Source: Streptomyces triticisoli (GTDB lineage Bacteria; Actinomycetota; Actinomycetes; Streptomycetales; Streptomycetaceae). From it: a stretch of DNA of 64,000 bases. Of this stretch, positions 1 through 9,736 are shown in pieces. The position numbers and the translations under genes are program-made. The stretch is from positions 1-64,000 of the forward strand of contig NZ_QFDQ01000059.1 of NCBI RefSeq assembly GCF_003270085.1. Direction: 5' to 3'. How positions within the stretch are numbered: position 1 is the stretch's first letter; each line of letters begins with the position of its first letter. The notes below the pieces were generated by a model. That model did not search any database. It was not told where the DNA came from and saw only the letters and a list, made by a program, of their open reading frames with translations.

Positions 1-3000
1 GCTCAGGCCCCGGCGCCCGCGAAGCCGGCCCCTGCGAAGCCGGCCGCCGCGAAGCCCGAGCCTGCCGCCGAGGCGCCCGCCGGCCCCGAGTTCGTGACGC
101 TGCGCGGCCCCTCCGCCGCGGTCGTCAGGAACATGAACGCCTCCCTGGAGCTGCCCACGGCCACATCCGTGCGCGCCGTCCCGGTGAAGCTGCTGTTCGA
201 CAACCGCATCGTCATCAACAACCACCTCAAGCGGGCCCGCGGCGGGAAGATCTCCTTCACGCACATCATCGGCTACGCGATGGTCCAGGCCATCAAGCAG
301 ATGCCGTCGATGAACTGGTCCTTCGCCGAGAAGGACGGCAAGCCCACCCTGGTCAAGCCGGACCACGTCAACCTCGGCCTGGCCATCGACCTGGTCAAGC
401 CCAACGGCGACCGCCAGCTGGTCGTGGCCGCCATCAAGAAGGCCGAGACGCTGAACTTCTTCGAGTTCTGGCAGGCCTACGAGGACATCGTCCGCCGCGC
501 CCGCGAGGGCAAGCTGACGATGGACGACTTCACCGGCGTCACCGCATCCCTCACCAACCCCGGCGGCCTCGGCACGGTCCACTCGGTGCCGCGCCTGATG
601 CCCGGCCAGTCGGTGATCTTGGGCGTCGGCTCCATGGACTACCCGGCGGAGTTCCAGGGCACCTCCCAGGACACCCTGAACAAGCTCGGCATCTCCAAGG
701 TCATGACGCTCACGTCGACCTACGACCACCGGGTGATCCAGGGCGCCGCCTCCGGCGAGTTCCTGCGCGCGGTGGCCAACCTGCTGCTGGGCGAGCACGG
801 CTTCTACGACGACATCTTCAAGGCGCTGCGCATCCCCTACGAGCCGGTCCGCTGGCTCAAGGACATCGACGCCTCGCACGACGACGACGTCACCAAGGCC
901 GCCCGCGTCTTCGAGCTGATCCACTCCTACCGGGTCCGCGGCCACGTCATGGCCGACACCGACCCGCTGGAGTACCAGCAGCGCAAGCACCCCGACCTCG
1001 ACATCACCGAGCACGGGCTCACCCTGTGGGACCTGGAGCGCGACTTCGCGGTCGGCGGCTTCGCCGGCAAGACGCTGATGAAGCTGCGCGACATCCTCGG
1101 CGTGCTGCGCGACTCGTACTGCCGCACGGTCGGCATCGAGTTCATGCACATCCAGGACCCCAAGCAGCGCAAGTGGATCCAGGACCGCGTGGAGCGCCCG
1201 CACGCCGGCCTGGAGCGCGACGAGCAGCTGCGCATCCTGCGCCGGCTGAACGCCGCCGAGGCCTTCGAGACCTTCCTGCAGACGAAGTACGTCGGCCAGA
1301 AGCGGTTCTCCCTGGAGGGCGGCGAGTCCGTCATCCCGCTGCTCGACGCGGTCCTCGACTCGGCGGCCGAGTCCCGCCTGGACGAGGTCGTCATCGGCAT
1401 GGCCCACCGCGGCCGCCTCAACGTCCTGGCCAACGTCGTCGGCAAGTCGTACGCGCAGATCTTCCGCGAGTTCGAGGGCAACCTCGACCCGAAGTCGATG
1501 CACGGCTCCGGTGACGTGAAGTACCACCTGGGCGCCGAGGGCACGTTCACGGGCCTGGACGGCGACCAGATCAGGGTCTCGCTGGTGGCCAACCCCTCCC
1601 ACCTGGAGGCGGTGGACCCGGTCCTGGAGGGCGTCTCCCGCGCCAAGCAGGACATCATCGGCAAGGGCGGCACCGACTTCACGGTCCTGCCGGTGGCGAT
1701 CCACGGCGACGCGGCCTTCGCGGGCCAGGGCGTGGTGGCCGAGACCCTGAACATGTCGCAGCTGCGCGGCTACCGCACCGGCGGCACGGTCCACATCGTC
1801 ATCAACAACCAGGTCGGCTTCACCGCCGCCCCGGAGTCCTCGCGTTCCTCCATGTACGCGACGGACGTGGCCCGCATGATCGAGGCCCCGATCTTCCACG
1901 TCAACGGCGACGACCCCGAGGCCGTCGTCCGCGTGGCGCGGCTCGCCTTCGAGTTCCGCCAGGCGTTCAACAAGGACGTGGTGATCGACCTCATCTGCTA
2001 CCGCCGCCGCGGGCACAACGAGTCGGACAACCCGGCCTTCACCCAGCCGCTGATGTACGACCTGATCGACAAGAAGCGCTCGGTGCGCAAGCTCTACACC
2101 GAGTCGCTGATCGGCCGGGGCGACATCACCCTGGAGGAGGCCGAGCAGGCCCTGCAGGACTACCAGGGCCAGCTGGAGAAGGTCTTCACCGAGGTCCGCG
2201 AGGCCACCACCGCCTCCCAGCAGGTGCCCGTGGACTCCCAGGAGCCGCAGGACGGCTTCCCGGTCGCGGTCCCGACGGCCGTCTCCACCGAGGTCGTCAA
2301 GCGCATCGCCGCGTCCCAGGTCGACCTCCCCGAGCACTTCACCGTCCACCCGCGTCTGCAGCCGCAGCTGCAGCGCCGTGCGGCCATGGTCGAGGACGGC
2401 ACGATCGACTGGGGCATGGGCGAGACCCTGGCCATCGGCTCGCTGCTGCTCGAGGGCGTCCCGGTCCGGCTGGCCGGCCAGGACTCCCGCCGCGGCACCT
2501 TCGGCCAGCGGCACGCGGTGATCATCGACCGTGAGACGGGCGAGGGCTACACCCCGCTGCTGCACCTTTCCGAGGACCAGGCCCGGTACAACGTCTACGA
2601 CTCCCTGCTGTCCGAGTACGCGGCGATGGGCTTCGAGTACGGCTACTCGCTGGCCCGCCCGGACGCGCTCGTCATGTGGGAGGCCCAGTTCGGCGACTTC
2701 GCCAACGGCGCCCAGACGGTCGTGGACGAGTTCGTCTCCTCCGCCGAGCAGAAGTGGGGCCAGACGAGCGGCGTCGTGCTCCTGCTGCCGCACGGCTACG
2801 AGGGCCAGGGCCCGGACCACTCCTCCGGGCGCCCGGAGCGGTTCCTGCAGCTGTGCGCGCAGAACAACATGACGGTCGCGATGCCGACCCTGCCGTCGAA
2901 CTACTTCCACCTCCTGCGGTGGCAGGTGCACAACCCGCACCACAAGCCGCTGGTCGTCTTCACCCCGAAGTCGATGCTGCGCCTGAAGGCCGCGGCCTCG

Positions 3001-3453
3001 AAGGCGGAGGAGTTCACCACGGGCCAGTTCCGCCCGGTCATCGGCGACGCCTCGGTCGACCCGAGCGCGGTGCGCAAGGTCGTCTTCTGCGCCGGCAAGG
3101 TCTACTACGACCTCGACGCCGAGCGTCGGAAGCGCGGTGTGACGGACACGGCGATCATCCGTATCGAGCGGCTGTACCCGCTGGCGGGTGCCGAGCTCCA
3201 GGCCGAGATCGCCAAGTACCCGAACGCCGAGAAGTACCTGTGGGCCCAGGAGGAGCCGGCGAACCAGGGAGCGTGGCCGTTCATCGCCCTGAACCTCATC
3301 GACCACCTGGACCTGGCGGTCGGCGCGGACATCCCGGCCGGCGAGCGCCTGCGCCGCATCTCCCGCCCGCACAGCTCCTCCCCCGCCGTGGGTTCCGCGA
3401 AGCGGCACCAGGCGGAGCAGGAGCAGCTGGTGCGCGAGGTGTTCGAGGCGTAA
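1..3453 (+). CDS. kgd: Multifunctional 2-oxoglutarate dehydrogenase (E1 with E2-like N-terminal domain), 5' end outside window
   Basis: The frame is open from base 1, so the start lies upstream; 1150 codons are visible. The first ~30 are an Ala/Pro/Lys linker, typical of the flexible arm before the acyltransferase-like domain of actinobacterial Kgd/OdhA. The E2-like catalytic domain follows (to about residue 270, with YDHRVIQG near 240). Then come the thiamine-diphosphate E1 domains, with AHRGRLN near 466, [10 protein letters not shown] near 568 and [10 protein letters not shown] near 670. The family oxidatively decarboxylates 2-oxoglutarate in the TCA cycle, and in actinobacteria it works in a mixed complex with pyruvate dehydrogenase components. 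The C-terminus looks complete and a strong hairpin terminator follows. The upstream part is unseen. Confidence 0.95.
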   Translation, partial: AQAPAPAKPAPAKPAAAKPEPAAEAPAGPEFVTLRGPSAAVVRNMNASLELPTATSVRAVPVKLLFDNRIVINNHLKRARGGKISFTHIIGYAMVQAIKQMPSMNWSFAEKDGKPTLVKPDHVNLGLAIDLVKPNGDRQLVVAAIKKAETLNFFEFWQAYEDIVRRAREGKLTMDDFTGVTASLTNPGGLGTVHSVPRLMPGQSVILGVGSMDYPAEFQGTSQDTLNKLGISKVMTLTSTYDHRVIQGAASGEFLRAVANLLLGEHGFYDDIFKALRIPYEPVRWLKDIDASHDDDVTKAARVFELIHSYRVRGHVMADTDPLEYQQRKHPDLDITEHGLTLWDLERDFAVGGFAGKTLMKLRDILGVLRDSYCRTVGIEFMHIQDPKQRKWIQDRVERPHAGLERDEQLRILRRLNAAEAFETFLQTKYVGQKRFSLEGGESVIPLLDAVLDSAAESRLDEVVIGMAHRGRLNVLANVVGKSYAQIFREFEGNLDPKSMHGSGDVKYHLGAEGTFTGLDGDQIRVSLVANPSHLEAVDPVLEGVSRAKQDIIGKGGTDFTVLPVAIHGDAAFAGQGVVAETLNMSQLRGYRTGGTVHIVINNQVGFTAAPESSRSSMYATDVARMIEAPIFHVNGDDPEAVVRVARLAFEFRQAFNKDVVIDLICYRRRGHNESDNPAFTQPLMYDLIDKKRSVRKLYTESLIGRGDITLEEAEQALQDYQGQLEKVFTEVREATTASQQVPVDSQEPQDGFPVAVPTAVSTEVVKRIAASQVDLPEHFTVHPRLQPQLQRRAAMVEDGTIDWGMGETLAIGSLLLEGVPVRLAGQDSRRGTFGQRHAVIIDRETGEGYTPLLHLSEDQARYNVYDSLLSEYAAMGFEYGYSLARPDALVMWEAQFGDFANGAQTVVDEFVSSAEQKWGQTSGVVLLLPHGYEGQGPDHSSGRPERFLQLCAQNNMTVAMPTLPSNYFHLLRWQVHNPHHKPLVVFTPKSMLRLKAAASKAEEFTTGQFRPVIGDASVDPSAVRKVVFCAGKVYYDLDAERRKRGVTDTAIIRIERLYPLAGAELQAEIAKYPNAEKYLWAQEEPANQGAWPFIALNLIDHLDLAVGADIPAGERLRRISRPHSSSPAVGSAKRHQAEQEQLVREVFEA

Positions 3454-3476
3454 CCGCTCCCGCGGGTCGTACCTGA

Positions 3477-3518
3477 CCGGGCCGCACTCCCTGAGCCGGA
3501 GTGCGGCCCGGCCGTTTT
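3477..3518 (+). terminator. Terminator after kgd
   Basis: A 14-bp perfect inverted repeat (3477-3490 with 3498-3511) has a 7-base loop and is followed by CCGTTTT. It sits 24 bases after the kgd stop codon. Confidence 0.85.
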
Positions 3519-3539
3519 GGCGCACTTATCCTGGACCGC

Positions 3540-3719
3540 ATGTACTTCACAGACCGTGGCATCGAAGAGCTGGAGAAGCGTCGGGGCGAGGAGGAGGTCA
3601 CCTTCGAGTGGCTCGCCGAGCAGTTGCGGACCTTCGTCGACCTGAACCCGGACTTCGAGGTGCCGGTGGAGCGGCTGGCGACGTGGCTCGCCCGGCTGGA
3701 CGACGAGGACGACGAGTAA
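3540..3719 (+). CDS. Small acidic conserved protein (DUF6104-like)
   Basis: This is a 59-residue protein starting MYFTDRGIEELEKRR and ending in an Asp/Glu run (LDDEDDE). I recall a conserved streptomycete small protein of this kind beside kgd (DUF6104), but no function is known to me. No signal peptide, membrane segment or cysteine is visible; it looks helical and cytoplasmic. The ATG at 3540 is chosen because the conserved-looking N-terminus begins there and a terminator stem ends just upstream. There is no clear ribosome binding site, so it may be translated from a short leader. A strong terminator follows, so it is probably monocistronic. Confidence 0.7.
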   Translation: MYFTDRGIEELEKRRGEEEVTFEWLAEQLRTFVDLNPDFEVPVERLATWLARLDDEDDE

Positions 3720-3753
3720 GCACCGGACCCGTGACGGGTCGCCGTGCGCTTCC

Positions 3754-3787
3754 GGGCGCCCCTTCGGGGGCGCCCTGTCCTTTTCCG
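3754..3787 (+). terminator. Terminator after the small acidic gene
   Basis: The 9-bp perfect stem GGGCGCCCC / GGGGCGCCC has a TTCG tetraloop and is followed by TGTCCTTTTCC. Confidence 0.85.
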
Positions 3788-3814
3788 CTTCCTCGCATCA
3801 CCTGAACGAGTGTC

Positions 3815-3863
3815 TTGACTTCCCGTGAGCGCGATATATCGTGTTTGACAGAGGACGCGATAT
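3815..3863 (+). promoter_or_regulatory. Promoter/operator region of the DUF4097-PadR operon
   Basis: TTGACT (3815-3820) resembles a -35 box, but no well-spaced -10 is obvious. The perfect 10-bp palindrome CGATATATCG is at 3832-3841. Its half CGCGATAT (3830-3837) recurs at 3856-3863, 26 bases downstream. These A/T islands stand out in very GC-rich DNA and lie before an operon that encodes a PadR repressor, so autoregulation through them is a reasonable inference. Confidence 0.5.
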
Positions 3864-3895
3864 GGCGTGTCGCGCACTATGCCGGGGAGGCCCGC

Positions 3896-4813
3896 ATGTC
3901 CGAGTGGTCCGTCGGCGAGCCCAGGAAGCTCGCCTTCGACGAGCCCGTGACCGAGCTCAACGTCCGCATCGTCCACGGGACGGTGAACGTCGTGGGCACG
4001 GACGAGAGTTCCGCCCGCCTGGAGGTCTCCGAGATCGAGGGCCCGCCCCTCCTGGTCACCCAGCAGGGCGGCACGCTCACGGTGGCGTACGAGGACCTGC
4101 CCTGGAAAGGCTTCCTCAAGTGGCTGGACCGCAAGGGCTGGCGGCGCAGCGCCGTGGTCTCCGTGGCCGTGCCGTCGAGCACGCGCGTGGAACTCGGGGT
4201 GGTCGGGGCCGCCGCGACGGTCTCGGGGATCGACGGGCCCGCGGAGGTGAAAGGTGTCTCCGGGGACACGACCCTGGTGGGCCTGACGGGCCCGGTGCGC
4301 GCGGACACCGTGTCGGGCAGCGTGGAGGCGCAGGCCCTCTCCGGCGCCCTGCGGTTCAACTCGGTCTCCGGGGACCTGACGGTGGTCGACGGCGCCGGCC
4401 CCTCGGTGCGGGCCGACTCGGTGAGCGGATCGATGATCGTCGACCTCGACCCGGCGGGCGGCCCCACCGACGTCAGTCTGACCAGTGTCTCCGGCGAGAT
4501 CGCCATCCGGCTGCCCCACCCGGCGGACGCGCGGGTGGAGGCGAACACGGCGAGCGGGACGGTGTCCAACGCCTTCGAGGACCTCAGGGTCGCCGGCCAG
4601 TGGGGCGCCAAGCGGATCACCGGCCGGCTCGGCGCGGGCAACGGCAGGCTGAAGGCGACGACCGTCTCCGGATCGATCGCCCTGCTGCGGCGCCCGCCGA
4701 CCGAGGACGGACCGTGGGAGGCGGGGCCACGGGACGCCCGGCCGGGAGAGGGTTCCACCGGCACTCCGACCGACGGCACGACCGCCGGCACGACCGACAA
4801 GAAGGTGCTCTGA
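3896..4813 (+). CDS. DUF4097-type beta-strand-repeat protein
   Basis: The 305-residue protein is built of repeated short beta motifs in which VSG and SVSG recur every ~20 residues from about residue 105 to 260. This is the pattern of the DUF4097/adhesin-like right-handed beta family. No signal peptide or transmembrane segment is visible, so it is probably cytoplasmic or exported by an unknown route. The C-terminal 40 residues are Thr/Gly-rich and probably disordered. ATG 3896 is chosen because GGGGAGG lies 5 bases upstream. It is followed after 1 base by the PadR gene, so the two are almost certainly co-transcribed. The function of the family is poorly known; links to envelope stress are inference. 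Confidence 0.8.
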   Translation: MSEWSVGEPRKLAFDEPVTELNVRIVHGTVNVVGTDESSARLEVSEIEGPPLLVTQQGGTLTVAYEDLPWKGFLKWLDRKGWRRSAVVSVAVPSSTRVELGVVGAAATVSGIDGPAEVKGVSGDTTLVGLTGPVRADTVSGSVEAQALSGALRFNSVSGDLTVVDGAGPSVRADSVSGSMIVDLDPAGGPTDVSLTSVSGEIAIRLPHPADARVEANTASGTVSNAFEDLRVAGQWGAKRITGRLGAGNGRLKATTVSGSIALLRRPPTEDGPWEAGPRDARPGEGSTGTPTDGTTAGTTDKKVL

Positions 4814-4814
4814 C

Positions 4815-5798
4815 ATGGCTCCCGTCTTCGCCCACGGCCGCCTGCGTCTCTACCTGCTCAAGCTGCTCGACGAGGCCCCGCGCCACGGCTACGAGGTGAT
4901 CCGGCTCCTGGAGGAGCGCTTCCAGGGGCTGTACGCGCCCTCGGCGGGCACCGTGTACCCGCGGCTGGCCAAGCTGGAGACCGAAGGCCTGGTCACGCAC
5001 ACCACCGAGGGCGGCCGCAAGGTGTACGCCATCACGGACGCCGGCCGCGCCGAACTGGCTGGCCGGAGCGGCGAGTTGGCCGATCTGGAACTGGAGATCC
5101 GCGAGTCGGTCGCCGAACTCGCCGCGGAGATCCGGGCCGACGTGCGCGGCGCGGCGGGCGACCTGCGGCGCGAGATGCGCGCGGCGGCGTCCCGGACCCG
5201 GCAGGGCACCGGGGAGTACGACGGCGTCGACGACAAGGAGGCCTGGCAGGCCGCCAAGGAGGAGATGCGCCGGGTCAAGCAGGAGTGGAAGGAGCAGGCG
5301 CGGCGCGCCAAGGACGAGAGCCGCAGGGCACGCGAGGAGGCCCAGCGGGCCCGACGCCAGGCCAAGGAGGCGCAGGAGCGGGCGCGGGCCCAGGCTCAGG
5401 AGGAGCTGCAGCGCATCGCCCGGCGGGTCCAGGAGCAGGTGCAGGACCACTTCACCCGGGGCGACTGGCCCACCGGCGTGCGCGAGGGCCTGACCGAACT
5501 GGCCAAGGAGTTCGGCGACTTCGGCAAGGACTACGCCTTCGGCCGTACGGCGTCACACACGGAGTACTCCGACACCCCGGAGGACTTCCCCGCCGACTAC
5601 GAACCGGCCTGGGCCCACGAGGACCTCACCGGCGACCCGGCCCGCGACCTGGACCGCCTCCTCGACCGCTTCCGCGACGACATCCGCGACGCGGCCAGGG
5701 ACCACGGCATCACCCCCACCCAACTCCGGGAAACCCGCCGCCACCTGTCGACGGCCGCCGCCCACATCGCATCGGTGCTCCACATCCCGAAGACCTGA
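4815..5798 (+). CDS. PadR-family transcriptional regulator with long coiled-coil C-terminal region
   Basis: This is a 327-residue protein. Residues ~5-80 form the PadR winged helix (LYLLKLLDEAPRHGYEVIRL, then GTVYPRLAKLETEGLV). Residues ~95-215 are very rich in Arg/Glu/Ala and predict a long coiled coil, much longer than the usual C-terminal dimer helix. The last ~100 residues are acidic. PadR proteins usually repress a neighbouring operon; here the likely target is its own operator upstream of the DUF4097 gene. The ATG sits one base after the preceding TGA, indicating translational coupling. The ligand is unknown. Confidence 0.88.
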   Translation: MAPVFAHGRLRLYLLKLLDEAPRHGYEVIRLLEERFQGLYAPSAGTVYPRLAKLETEGLVTHTTEGGRKVYAITDAGRAELAGRSGELADLELEIRESVAELAAEIRADVRGAAGDLRREMRAAASRTRQGTGEYDGVDDKEAWQAAKEEMRRVKQEWKEQARRAKDESRRAREEAQRARRQAKEAQERARAQAQEELQRIARRVQEQVQDHFTRGDWPTGVREGLTELAKEFGDFGKDYAFGRTASHTEYSDTPEDFPADYEPAWAHEDLTGDPARDLDRLLDRFRDDIRDAARDHGITPTQLRETRRHLSTAAAHIASVLHIPKT

Positions 5799-5810
5799 CG
5801 GCATACGAAC

Positions 5811-5839
5811 GGCGGGCCCGGAGGAAGTCCGGGCCCGCC
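5811..5839. terminator. Bidirectional terminator between convergent genes
   Basis: A 12-bp perfect inverted repeat (5811-5822 with 5828-5839) with a 5-base loop lies between the PadR gene and the convergent oxidoreductase gene. Confidence 0.8.
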
Positions 5840-5859
5840 GAAGAAGGGCGAGGTGAGAC

Positions 5860-6825
5860 TCAGGACCGGGTGAGCACGATCTTGCCGAACTGGTCGCCCG
5901 ACTCCATCCGTTCGAAGCCCTCGCGGGCCCGGTCGAGCGGCAGTACCTCGTCGATGACGGGACGCACCCCGGTGGTGGCGCAGAAGGAGAGCAGGTCCTC
6001 CAGCTCGTCCTTGGTCCCCATGGTCGAGCCGACGACCTTCAGTTCCAGGAAGAAGATGCGGGTCAGCTCGGCGTGCGAGGGACGGTCGCCGCTCGTCGCC
6101 CCGGAGATGACGAGCGTGCCGCCGGGCCGCAGCGACTTCACCGAGTGCGACCAGGTGGCCGCGCCGACGGTCTCGATCACGGCGTCCACCCGCTGCGGCA
6201 GCCGCGCCCCCGGCTCCAGTGCCTCCACCGCGCCGAGCTCCACCGCCCGCTTGCGCTTGGCCTCGCTCCGGCTGGTGGCGAACACCCGCAACCCCGCCGC
6301 CCTGCCGAGCACGATCGCGGCCGTGGCGACACCACCGCCGGCACCCTGCACGAGGACGGAGTCCCCGGGACGTACCCCCGCGTTGGTGAAGAGCATCCGG
6401 TATGCCGTCAGCCAGGCCGTGGGCAGACAGGCCGCCTCCTCGAAGGAGAGCTCCTTGGGCTTGGGCAGGACGTTCCAGGTCGGTACGGCGACCTGCTCGG
6501 CGAAGGTGCCCTGGTAGCGCTCGGTGAGGATGGACCGGGGCTCCTTCGGCCCGACCCCGTGTCCGCTCTGTCCGATCACGGAGTGCAGGACGACCTCGTT
6601 GCCGTCCTCGTCGACGCCGGCGGCGTCGCAGCCGAGGATCATCGGCAGCTTGTCCTCGGGCAGGCCCACACCCCTGAGCGACCAGAGGTCGTGGTGGTTC
6701 AGGGAGGCGGCCCTGACGTTGACGATGCTCCAGCCGGGGCGGGTCTCGGGGGCCGGGCGGTCCCCCGTCTCCAGGCCGTTCAGCGGCTGGTCGCGGTCGA
6801 TTCGGGCGGCGTAGACAGCGAACAT
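5860..6825 (-). CDS. Medium-chain dehydrogenase/reductase (quinone oxidoreductase-like)
   Basis: The 321-residue MDR protein has an N-terminal GroES-like domain (residues ~25-120) and a Rossmann domain with the nucleotide-binding stretch GAGGGVATAAIVLG near 155. The usual catalytic zinc Cys/His set is not evident, so I favour a zinc-independent NADPH quinone reductase or enoyl reductase-like enzyme over an alcohol dehydrogenase. The start at 6825 (MFAVYAARID) is chosen because the fold begins there and AAGG lies just upstream. A bidirectional terminator follows its stop codon, and it is followed at a distance by no co-directional partner. The substrate cannot be told from sequence. Confidence 0.85.
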   Translation of the reverse strand: MFAVYAARIDRDQPLNGLETGDRPAPETRPGWSIVNVRAASLNHHDLWSLRGVGLPEDKLPMILGCDAAGVDEDGNEVVLHSVIGQSGHGVGPKEPRSILTERYQGTFAEQVAVPTWNVLPKPKELSFEEAACLPTAWLTAYRMLFTNAGVRPGDSVLVQGAGGGVATAAIVLGRAAGLRVFATSRSEAKRKRAVELGAVEALEPGARLPQRVDAVIETVGAATWSHSVKSLRPGGTLVISGATSGDRPSHAELTRIFFLELKVVGSTMGTKDELEDLLSFCATTGVRPVIDEVLPLDRAREGFERMESGDQFGKIVLTRS

Positions 6826-6923
6826 GACCTTGACGATAGGGGCACGCGAGCAGCTATGGAACCACGGACCGCTGTGACACACGCCCCCTTGCCAAGCGCT
6901 TTCCAGGCGAGAGAAGCCGGGCA

Positions 6924-6967
6924 GAAGAAAAGGCCCCGCCCGTCAGCACTTGCGTTCGGGCGAGGCC
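6924..6967 (-). terminator. Terminator after the malic enzyme gene
   Basis: Read on the minus strand, an 11-bp stem with one central mismatch is followed by CCTTTTCTTCT, just after the malic enzyme stop codon. Confidence 0.8.
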
Positions 6968-6979
6968 ATCCGGGTCACC

Positions 6980-8200
6980 TCAGCGTCGGGCGACGCCCTC
7001 CGCCCGAGCCGCTGCGGCCACCGCCGCGGTCACGGCCGGAGCGACCCGCTCGTCGAACGGCGACGGGATCACGTAGTCCGCGGCAAGGTCGTCCCCGACG
7101 ACTCCGGCCAGCGCCTCGGCCGCCGCGATCTTCATGCCCTCGGTGATGCGGGACGCCCGCACCTGCAGCGCGCCCGCGAAGATGCCGGGGAACGCCAGGA
7201 CGTTGTTGATCTGGTTCGGGAAGTCCGACCGCCCGGTCGCCACGACCGCCGCGTACTTGTGCGCGACCTCGGGGTGCACCTCGGGGTTCGGGTTGGCCAT
7301 GGCGAACACGAAGGCGCCCTCGGCCATCGACGCCACGGCCGCCTCCGGCACCGTACCGCCGGAGACGCCGATGAAGACGTCGGCGCCGGCCAGTGCGTCC
7401 TCCAGGGACCCGCTGACGCCCGCCTTGTTGGTGAACTCGGCCAGCTCGCGCTTGACCGGCGTCAGGTCCTCCCGGTCGGCCGACACGACGCCCTTGCGGT
7501 CCGTGACGGCGACATCGCCGATACCGGCCCCGATCAGCATCCTGGCGATGGCGACACCGGCCGCGCCCGCGCCCGAGATGACGGCCCGCAGCTCCCCGAT
7601 CGCCCGCCCGCTCAGCCGCGCCGCGTTGCGCAGCGCCGCCAGCGTCACGACCGCGGTGCCGTGCTGGTCGTCGTGGAAGATCGGGATGTCCAGGCGCTCC
7701 TGCAGCCTGCGCTCGATCTCGAAGCACCGGGGTGCCGAGATGTCCTCCAGGTTCACCCCGCCGAAGGACGGCGCGAGGCGCACCACGGTCTCGACGATCT
7801 CGTCGACGTCGGTGCAGTCGAGCGCGATCGGGATGGCGTCCACGCCGGCGAACTGCTTGAACAGAATCGCCTTCCCCTCCATCACCGGAAGGGAGGCCTC
7901 GGGGCCGATGTCCCCGAGTCCCAGGACGGCCGTGCCGTCGGTCACGACGGCGACCACGGACGACTTCCACGTGTAGTCGTGGACCAGGTCCGGCTGCTCC
8001 GCGATCGCGGAGCACACGCGCGCGACACCGGGCGTGTACGCCAGGGACAGGTCGTCCTTGTCACGGACGGGCACGGTGGCCTGCACGGCCATCTTGCCGC
8101 CGCGGTGCAGCGCGAAGGCCGGGTCGAAGGAATCGAGCGGCTCTGCTCCGCTTTCCTGACCAGTGCTGTCGCTGCGAGGATTGACGATCTCCGCTGCCAC
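6980..8200 (-). CDS. Malic enzyme (probably NADP-dependent)
   Basis: The 406-residue protein has the bacterial short malic-enzyme layout. The N-terminal malic domain has the catalytic-region motif LAYTPGVARVC near residue 53 and EDISAPRCFEIE near 151. The NAD(P)-binding domain has GAGAAGVAIARML near 210. The family oxidatively decarboxylates malate to pyruvate, supplying NADPH and pyruvate for acetyl-CoA and secondary metabolism. From memory the S. coelicolor orthologue at this position is the NADP-linked enzyme; cofactor preference is not proven here. The GTG start at 8200 has AAAGGGG about 9 bases upstream. It is monocistronic, with a terminator after it. Confidence 0.92.
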   Translation of the reverse strand: MAAEIVNPRSDSTGQESGAEPLDSFDPAFALHRGGKMAVQATVPVRDKDDLSLAYTPGVARVCSAIAEQPDLVHDYTWKSSVVAVVTDGTAVLGLGDIGPEASLPVMEGKAILFKQFAGVDAIPIALDCTDVDEIVETVVRLAPSFGGVNLEDISAPRCFEIERRLQERLDIPIFHDDQHGTAVVTLAALRNAARLSGRAIGELRAVISGAGAAGVAIARMLIGAGIGDVAVTDRKGVVSADREDLTPVKRELAEFTNKAGVSGSLEDALAGADVFIGVSGGTVPEAAVASMAEGAFVFAMANPNPEVHPEVAHKYAAVVATGRSDFPNQINNVLAFPGIFAGALQVRASRITEGMKIAAAEALAGVVGDDLAADYVIPSPFDERVAPAVTAAVAAAARAEGVARR

Positions 8201-8751
8201 TTGGTTTTACCCCTTTAAGTATTCACGGTTTGAGGGTTGCCACTCCCTGGTGAGGGGTGGGCGGGACCGCGCACGGCCCCGCAACTGATGCGTTCGGACC
8301 CACGCGCGACGGGCGCGCCGCACACGCACCCTGAGCCCCGGATGAGGGGTGTAAAGAACCTTCTTACCGGACGGACGGCGTCGACGACGAGTCCATAACG
8401 CGAAGGTCACATGACGCAGCCCTGACATCCGACCCCATGTGGGCATAAGTCCACGCCAGGCACCTGCCAGGTACTCAAATGCACCCAAACATTCTGTCCT
8501 GGCAGGCCACATCCTGAGACGGACCGAAGATTTTCCGGCCGCCAGGAGCAATCGCCGCGGATGATCCGGCAGTGACGGACCTGCTCCGCGGGGTTCGGGG
8601 GTCACCCGTTATCCGATTTTGACATGGCGGGGCCCCTGAATGGCGCAGCCTGAATGGCAAGATGCGGTCAATCACGCGAGGTCGCGACACCCGAAGGTGT
8701 GTGTTCTCGTCGACCCATCGGCAGCTCCACCCATCAGCCGGAGGAACCACC
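8201..8751. other. 550-bp divergent intergenic region
   Basis: This stretch holds the promoters for the malic enzyme (left) and the ABC importer (right). I see no convincing gene. A 10-bp direct repeat CCTGAATGGC occurs at 8635-8644 and 8649-8658, 14 bases apart. A TTGACA lies at 8619-8624 without a well-spaced -10. The long 5' region before the importer could hold regulator sites, but none is recognised. Confidence 0.6.
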
Positions 8752-9696
8752 ATGACCGCAAGCTCCACCCGTCGTACGACCGCCGCGCACTCCCGGCTTG
8801 TCGCGGTGTCTGCGATCGCGGTCGCAGGCGCCCTGATTCTCACCGGCTGCGGTGACCAGACCAAAAAGGCCGGCGGCAACTCCTCGGCCCCCCTCGCCGA
8901 CAAGCTCCCCAAGGACATCCGCGACGCGGGCGTCATCAAGGTGGGCTCCGACATCGCCTATCCGCCAGTCGAGTACATGCAGGGCGGCAAGGCCGTCGGC
9001 ATAGACCCCGACATCGCGGAGGCCCTGGGCAAGCAGCTGGGCGTGAAGTTCGAATTCCAGAACGGCAAGTTCGCGCAGCTCATCGTGGGTCTGCAGTCCA
9101 AGCGCTACGACGTGGCCATGTCGGCGATGAACGACACGAAGGACCGCCAGAACGGCATCGACTCCGACACTGGCAAGAAGGTCGGCAACGGCATCGACTT
9201 CGTCGACTACTTCACCGCCGGCACCTCGATCCTCGTCCAGAAGGGCAACCCGAAGGGCATCAAGACGCTGGACGACCTCTGCGGACAGGTCGTGGCCCTG
9301 CAGAGGGGCACCACGTCCGAGGGCATCGCGAAGGCCCAGAACACCAAGTGCAAGAAGGACGGCAAGAAGGCCATCACACTGCAGACCTTCGACACCGACC
9401 CCGAGGCGCTGCTCCGCCTCAAGCAGGGCGCGTCCGTCGCGGACCTGAACGACTTCCCGGTCGCGGCCTACAACGCCAAGACCTCGGGCGGTGGCAACGA
9501 CTTCGAGGTCATCGGCGAGCAGATCGAGGCCGGCCCCTACGGCATCGGCGTCAGCAAGGAGAACACCCAGCTGCGCGACGCCCTCCAGGCTGCGATGAAC
9601 GCGATCATCAAGAACGGCGACTACCAGAAGATCCTCGAGAAGTGGAACGTCACCGACGGTGGCATCACCGAGGCAAAGATCAACGGTGGCTCCTGA
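8752..9696 (+). CDS. Polar amino-acid ABC transporter, substrate-binding lipoprotein
   Basis: The 314-residue lipoprotein has a basic N-terminus, a hydrophobic core and lipobox LTGC near residue 24. The mature part is a family-3 solute-binding protein: IKVGSDIAYPPVEYM near 63, then the GIDPDIAEALGKQLG motif. This family binds glutamate, glutamine or related amino acids outside the membrane and delivers them to a permease. ATG 8752 has GGAGGAA ending 5 bases upstream; the frame is open further upstream but lacks a binding site there. It is the first gene of a three-gene importer operon. The exact ligand is inferred from family only. Confidence 0.92.
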   Translation: MTASSTRRTTAAHSRLVAVSAIAVAGALILTGCGDQTKKAGGNSSAPLADKLPKDIRDAGVIKVGSDIAYPPVEYMQGGKAVGIDPDIAEALGKQLGVKFEFQNGKFAQLIVGLQSKRYDVAMSAMNDTKDRQNGIDSDTGKKVGNGIDFVDYFTAGTSILVQKGNPKGIKTLDDLCGQVVALQRGTTSEGIAKAQNTKCKKDGKKAITLQTFDTDPEALLRLKQGASVADLNDFPVAAYNAKTSGGGNDFEVIGEQIEAGPYGIGVSKENTQLRDALQAAMNAIIKNGDYQKILEKWNVTDGGITEAKINGGS

Positions 9697-9736
9697 GCCC
9701 GCTGAGCCCGCGCGCGACACTGAAGGGGCAACCACT

